From Burkholderiales bacterium (GTDB lineage: Bacteria; Pseudomonadota; Gammaproteobacteria; Burkholderiales; SG8-39), in contig CAKKSJ010000115.1 of assembly GCA_919902965.1 (NCBI GenBank), forward strand, positions 1 to 9,003: a stretch of 9,003 nucleotides of DNA, given 5' to 3'. Made by a program: the position numbers and the translations under genes. Each line of letters begins with the position of its first letter. Position 1 is the stretch's first letter. The notes beneath the pieces are model-generated. The model ran no database searches. It was not told where the DNA came from and saw only the letters and a list, made by a program, of their open reading frames with translations. Shown here piece after piece: positions 6,009 to 9,003 of the stretch.

Positions 6009-7190
6009 ATGAACGGCGTGATCCTGCCGCTGGCGATCACGCTGGCGATACAAGCTGCGACTTCGATGGCGATGATCGCGCCCTCGGTGATGGCGCCGGT
6101 CGCGGCGTTGGAGCTCGGCGTGTCTCCCCAGGGCATAGGCTGGTTCGTGGCGCTGGAGTATCTGTTCGCCATGCTCTCGGGACTTGCCTGCGGCGCCTTG
6201 ATCGTTCGCTTCGGACCGCTGCGTGTGTGCCAGATTTCAGTTTGTCTGGCCGCGGCAGGTCTGGCCGCCGGGACCGGCGCGGTGCTGCCGGTGGTATTTG
6301 CCGCCGCGGGCCTGATCGGATCCGGCTACGGCCTGGTCAATCCGGTGAGCTCGCAGATACTCGCTAGCGCTGCGCCGCCGCGCATGATGTCGCTGATTTT
6401 TTCGATCAAGCAGACCGGCGTGCCCGTGGGCGGCGCGCTCGCCGGCGTGCTGGTGCCGCCGCTGGTCCTGGCATTCGGCTGGCGCTGGGGCGCAGTGGCG
6501 GTAGCGCTGCTATGCCTTTCGGTGGCGCTCGCGATTCAGCCGGCGCGTGCCACCGACGCTGCGGCGCGACGCGGCGCCGGAAGCGGCTCTATGGCGGATT
6601 TTTTCGCGCCGCTGCGCCTGGTATTCGCCAATCCGCCGGTGCTGGAGCTCGCGATCGTTTCGATGATTTTCGGCTCGGCGCAACTCGCGCTGATCGCCTA
6701 TTTCGTTACCTATCTGAACCTGGAGCTGGGCTACGGCCTGGTTGCCGCGGGTCTGATCTATTCCTCGGCGCATCTGGCCGGCGTCGTCGGCCGCATCACC
6801 TGGGGCGCAGTGGCCGACCGCTGGCTGTCACCGCGCAGCATGCTCGGTCTGCTGGGTTTGCTGATGGCGCTCTCCGGCATGGGTGTCGCCGCGTTCAGCG
6901 CGAATTGGCCGCTGCCGGCGGTCATCGCCCTGAGCGCGCTGTTCGGCGCGTCCGCGGTGGGCTGGAACGGCGTCTATCTCGCGGAGGTGGCGCGGCGCGC
7001 GCCGCCCGGCCGGGTAGGCGCGATCACCGGGGGCACGCAGTTTCTCACTTTCATCGGTGCACTGGCGGCGCCGCCTCTGTTCGGTGCTGTCGCCGGGCTT
7101 GTCGGCAGTTATGGCAAGGCGTATTTCATTTTTTGCCTGCTGCCCGCCTTGGCGGGGCTGCGCCTGCTCTCGAGTGCGCATCGGACATGA
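6009..7190 (+). CDS. major facilitator superfamily transporter
   Basis: A 393-residue, strongly hydrophobic protein with the length and layout of a 12-helix MFS transporter. Helix 1 begins within a few residues of the chosen start (ILPLAITLAIQAATSMAMIAPSVMAP). The loop between helices 2 and 3 carries a motif-A-like GALIVRFGPLRV (62-73), repeated after the central loop as GRITWGAVADRW (261-272). Helix 5 has the SIKQTGVPVGGALAGVLVPP block (132-151), as in CynX/YNFM-like carriers. A polar, Ala/Arg/Gly-rich central loop lies near 178-195. Ribosome binding upstream of 6009 is weak (GCCGGGCAA region). The TGA stop overlaps the ATG of the hydrolase gene (ATGA at 7187-7190), indicating translational coupling. 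Direction and substrate of transport are unknown; nothing nearby names the compound. Confidence 0.92.
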   Translation: MNGVILPLAITLAIQAATSMAMIAPSVMAPVAALELGVSPQGIGWFVALEYLFAMLSGLACGALIVRFGPLRVCQISVCLAAAGLAAGTGAVLPVVFAAAGLIGSGYGLVNPVSSQILASAAPPRMMSLIFSIKQTGVPVGGALAGVLVPPLVLAFGWRWGAVAVALLCLSVALAIQPARATDAAARRGAGSGSMADFFAPLRLVFANPPVLELAIVSMIFGSAQLALIAYFVTYLNLELGYGLVAAGLIYSSAHLAGVVGRITWGAVADRWLSPRSMLGLLGLLMALSGMGVAAFSANWPLPAVIALSALFGASAVGWNGVYLAEVARRAPPGRVGAITGGTQFLTFIGALAAPPLFGAVAGLVGSYGKAYFIFCLLPALAGLRLLSSAHRT

Positions 7191-7912
7191 ATCCAGCTAC
7201 GAATGAAGTGTCACCCCCAGCGGTGATCCTGGTGCACGGTCTGTGGACCGGCGGCTGGGTCATGCAGGGCCTGCGCCTGCGCCTTTCGCGCCTGGGCTAC
7301 GCGCCGCAAACTTTCACTTATGCTTCCATGCTGCAGAGCCTGGATGAGCATGCGCGGCGGCTCGCCGCATGCATCCGCCTGGTGCGAGGACCGGCGATCC
7401 ATCTGGTCGGTCACAGCCTGGGTGGCCTGGTGATTTTGCGCTATCTGCGCAATCACGGCGAAGAGCGCATCGGCCGCGTGGTGCTGATGGGCACGCCGGT
7501 GCGCGCGTGCATGTCGAGCCGGCGCATGGACAAGTTCGCCGCGGGCAAACGCCTGCTCGGCGCGAGCGGCGACATCTGGCGCAGCCTGCCCGAAGTGTTC
7601 CGGCCGCGCTGCGAACTGGGCGTGATCGCCGGCAGCCGTCCCTGGGGCCTGGGACGCATGCTGATGCATCTGCCGGGCACCAACGATGGCGTGGTGCGCC
7701 TGGAGGAGACCGAGGTGGCGGGCATGCGCGCGCGCATAGTGCTACCGCTCAGCCACAGCGGCATGCTGGTCTCGGCGCATGCAGCGCGCGCGGTCGCGGA
7801 TTTCCTCGAACGCGGCGCGTTCGACCAGGGGGATCGCGGCGCGTTCGATCACCAGCACCGCGGCGCGCACGGCCGCGACGGCCGCGGCCCTGCCGCGCGC
7901 GAGGCGAAATGA
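7187..7912 (+). CDS. lipase-like alpha/beta hydrolase
   Basis: A 241-residue alpha/beta-hydrolase, probably an esterase, lipase or acyltransferase. The oxyanion-hole segment is VILVHGLWTGGW (13-24). The nucleophile elbow is GHSLGG with Ser77. The likely acid is Asp167 in PGTNDGVV and the likely base His190 in LPLSHSGML; this order and spacing match the small PGAP1/lipase-like proteobacterial family. No signal peptide or lipobox is seen, so it is probably cytoplasmic. The same frame runs open far upstream inside the MFS gene, but the ATG at 7187, which overlaps the MFS stop, gives a protein that starts just before the first fold strand. The C-terminus (209-241) lies past the fold and contains three 8-residue repeats beginning Arg-Gly-Ala. 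Its stop overlaps the start of the aminopeptidase gene. The natural substrate is unknown. Confidence 0.88.
   Translation: MNPATNEVSPPAVILVHGLWTGGWVMQGLRLRLSRLGYAPQTFTYASMLQSLDEHARRLAACIRLVRGPAIHLVGHSLGGLVILRYLRNHGEERIGRVVLMGTPVRACMSSRRMDKFAAGKRLLGASGDIWRSLPEVFRPRCELGVIAGSRPWGLGRMLMHLPGTNDGVVRLEETEVAGMRARIVLPLSHSGMLVSAHAARAVADFLERGAFDQGDRGAFDHQHRGAHGRDGRGPAAREAK
7811..7882 (+). repeat. 24-bp tandem repeat in the hydrolase C-terminus (3 units)
   Basis: Three consecutive 24-nt units (7811-7834, 7835-7858, 7859-7882) each begin CGCGGCGCG. The first two share CGCGGCGCGTTCGA and encode RGAFDQGD and RGAFDHQH; the third has diverged to RGAHGRDG. The units keep the reading frame and add a charged Arg/Gly/His tail to the hydrolase. 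The pattern fits slipped-strand expansion. Confidence 0.8.
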
Positions 7913-8952
7913 TGCGCCTGCTGCTGCTCGCCGTGCTCCTGCCTCTGCTCGGTGGCTGCGCCACGCTGCGCTACTACGCCCAGGCGGTGAGCGGGCATTT
8001 GGAATTGATCCGCCGCGCCACGCCCATCAACGAGGAACTCGCGCGCGATGCCGTTCCAGACGCGCTCAAGACGAAACTGCGCGCGGTACTGCGCATCCGC
8101 GAGTTTGCCAGCCGTGAACTCGCGCTGCCCGATAACGGCAGCTACAAGAGTTACGCCGATCTGGGGCGGCGCTATGTATTGTGGAACGTGTTCGCCGCAG
8201 CGGAGTTCTCGGTGGCGCCGGTCACATCCTGTTTTCCGGTTGCTGGCTGTGTCAGCTATCGCGGCTACTTCGCGGAAGACGGCGCCAAGGCCGAGGCCGC
8301 AAGGCTGCGCGAGCGCGGCTACGATGTCTACATCGGCGGCGTGCCGGCGTACTCGACTCTGGGCTGGTTCGACGACCCGGTGCTCAGCACCTTCATCCAC
8401 TATCCCGATGCGGAGCTTGCGCGGCTCATGTTCCACGAACTCGCGCACCAATTGCTCTACGTAAAGAATGACACGCGCTTCAACGAATCCTTTGCCGCGA
8501 CCGTGGAACAGGCGGGCGTGGCGCGCTGGCTCACGCAGGACGAAAACCAGAGCCAGCGCGCCGCTTACGCGCGCTTGCAGGGAATGCGGCAGCAGTTCGT
8601 CGCCCTGCTGCTCAAGTACCGCGCGATCCTTGATGATTATTACCGGCAGGAACTTCCGCCGGAGCAAAAGCGTCCGGGCAAGGCGCGGCGCTTCGCCGAA
8701 CTGGAAGCCGAGTACCAGCAGCTGAAAGCCTCATGGGGAGGGTTCACCGGCTACGATCGCTGGTTCGCAGGCAAGCCCAACAACGCCACGCTCGCTTCGG
8801 TGGCGCTTTATACCGAATTGGTGCCGGCATTTACCGCGCTGCTGGCGCGTGAAACCGGCGATCTGCCGCGCTTCTACGCCGCGGTGAAGGAATTAGCCAA
8901 GCTAAGCAAGGAAGAGCGCGACACGCGCTTGCAGTCCATACCCCTGAATTGA
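7909..8952 (+). CDS. zinc-dependent aminopeptidase lipoprotein (PF10023-like)
   Basis: A 347-residue lipoprotein of the 'putative aminopeptidase' family seen widely in proteobacteria. The N-terminus is MMRLLLLAVLLPLLGGC, a lipoprotein signal peptide with lipobox LGGC and lipidated Cys17; the mature protein should be anchored to a membrane facing the periplasm. The family block SCFPVAGCVSYRGYF (107-121) holds two Cys (108, 114) that could form a disulfide. The zinc-binding HExxH is HELAH at 176-180, followed by FNESFAATVE, where Glu193 (in an NExxA arrangement) or Glu200 is the likely third ligand. Two adjacent ATGs (7909, 7912) are possible starts: the first overlaps the hydrolase stop as ATGA, and the second has better spacing (7 nt) from GAGG at 7901-7904. 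The frame is open far upstream inside the hydrolase, but the lipobox fixes the start. It is the last gene of the plus-strand operon visible here. Peptide substrate is unknown. Confidence 0.92.
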   Translation: MMRLLLLAVLLPLLGGCATLRYYAQAVSGHLELIRRATPINEELARDAVPDALKTKLRAVLRIREFASRELALPDNGSYKSYADLGRRYVLWNVFAAAEFSVAPVTSCFPVAGCVSYRGYFAEDGAKAEAARLRERGYDVYIGGVPAYSTLGWFDDPVLSTFIHYPDAELARLMFHELAHQLLYVKNDTRFNESFAATVEQAGVARWLTQDENQSQRAAYARLQGMRQQFVALLLKYRAILDDYYRQELPPEQKRPGKARRFAELEAEYQQLKASWGGFTGYDRWFAGKPNNATLASVALYTELVPAFTALLARETGDLPRFYAAVKELAKLSKEERDTRLQSIPLN

Positions 8953-8967
8953 AGTGCATCGCGTCGC

Positions 8968-8983
8968 AGGTCAAGAAAGACCT
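8968..8983 (+). other. small hairpin 3' of the aminopeptidase gene
   Basis: AGGTC (8968-8972), loop AAGAAA, GACCT (8979-8983); with one bulged T the stem extends to CGCAGGTC / GACCTTGCG. It begins about 15 nt after the stop and overlaps the first two bases of repeat copy 2. No T-run follows, so it is not a standard terminator. Confidence 0.4.
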
Positions 8984-9003
8984 TGCGCGCTGCGCCGCGA
9001 AGC
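8982..9003 (+). repeat. 22-bp dispersed repeat, copy 2 (3' of aminopeptidase gene)
   Basis: From CTTGCGCGC (8982) to CGCGAAGC (9003, the last base of the window) this is the exact reverse complement of 705-726. It begins 29 nt after the aminopeptidase stop codon, on the coding strand, almost the same placement and the same relative orientation as copy 1 behind the flavoprotein gene. The window ends inside the repeat, so its true right end is not visible. Confidence 0.7.

Noticed and set aside
6512..7186. Upstream extension of the hydrolase frame inside the MFS gene
   Set aside because: The extension is Arg/Gly/Ala-rich shadow sequence of the MFS gene; the true hydrolase begins at the ATG at 7187.
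7369..7908. Upstream extension of the aminopeptidase frame inside the hydrolase gene
   Set aside because: The lipoprotein signal peptide starts at 7909/7912; everything before it is a shadow of the hydrolase.
7849..8667. Minus-strand open frame (272 codons) opposite the aminopeptidase
   Set aside because: It shows no motifs and lies opposite a gene with lipobox and HExxH; treated as a shadow.
705..9003. The two 22-bp inverted copies as terminal inverted repeats of an 8.3-kb mobile element
   Set aside because: There is no transposase, integrase or target-site duplication, the content is ordinary metabolism genes, and both copies fit a 3'-end element pattern better. The window edge prevents full exclusion.

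Overview
The window looks like a GC-rich proteobacterial chromosome segment, most likely a betaproteobacterium. That is inferred from the base composition, the TypA tail, the tripartite TRAP transporter of the TAXI type, and the lipoprotein aminopeptidase family. No rRNA, tRNA, CRISPR array, integrase or transposase is visible, and the genus cannot be fixed from this sequence.

Layout: (1) positions 1-441 hold the last 146 codons of typA/bipA, a ribosome-associated GTPase. (2) Positions 442-757 are a non-coding gap between convergent genes. It carries three hairpins that share one core (a REP-like family, two in one orientation and one inverted) and then a GC-rich stem element ending in a 22-bp sequence that recurs, inverted, at the extreme right end of the window. 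(3) Positions 5607 down to 758, minus strand, form one operon: a TAXI-type periplasmic binding protein, a fused DctQ/DctM TRAP permease, and a fumarate reductase/succinate dehydrogenase-type flavoprotein. A clean intrinsic terminator lies between the binding-protein gene and the permease gene, which should make the binding protein the most abundant product. (4) Positions 5608-5774 are the divergent control region, with a perfect TATAAT for the minus-strand operon. (5) Positions 5775-8952, plus strand, hold a small putative exported peptide, then an MFS transporter, a lipase-like alpha/beta hydrolase and a zinc-dependent aminopeptidase lipoprotein. The last three are joined by ATGA stop/start overlaps and are probably translationally coupled.

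How the genes work together (inference): the minus-strand operon reads as an uptake-and-oxidoreduction module. The TAXI protein and TRAP permease would import an organic acid that the flavoprotein then oxidises or reduces. The flavoprotein keeps the catalytic residues of the fumarate reductase family but has Cys where the classical covalent-FAD histidine sits, and no iron-sulfur or membrane-anchor partner is encoded beside it. The plus-strand operon combines an inner-membrane exporter/importer, a lipase-like hydrolase without an evident signal peptide and a lipid-anchored peptidase; its pathway cannot be named.

The least ordinary material is in the intergenic DNA. The hairpin family has a conserved core and loop but unrelated outer arms that are each self-complementary. 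The 22-bp element begins about 30 nt past the stop codon of the last gene of both operons, in the same orientation relative to that gene.
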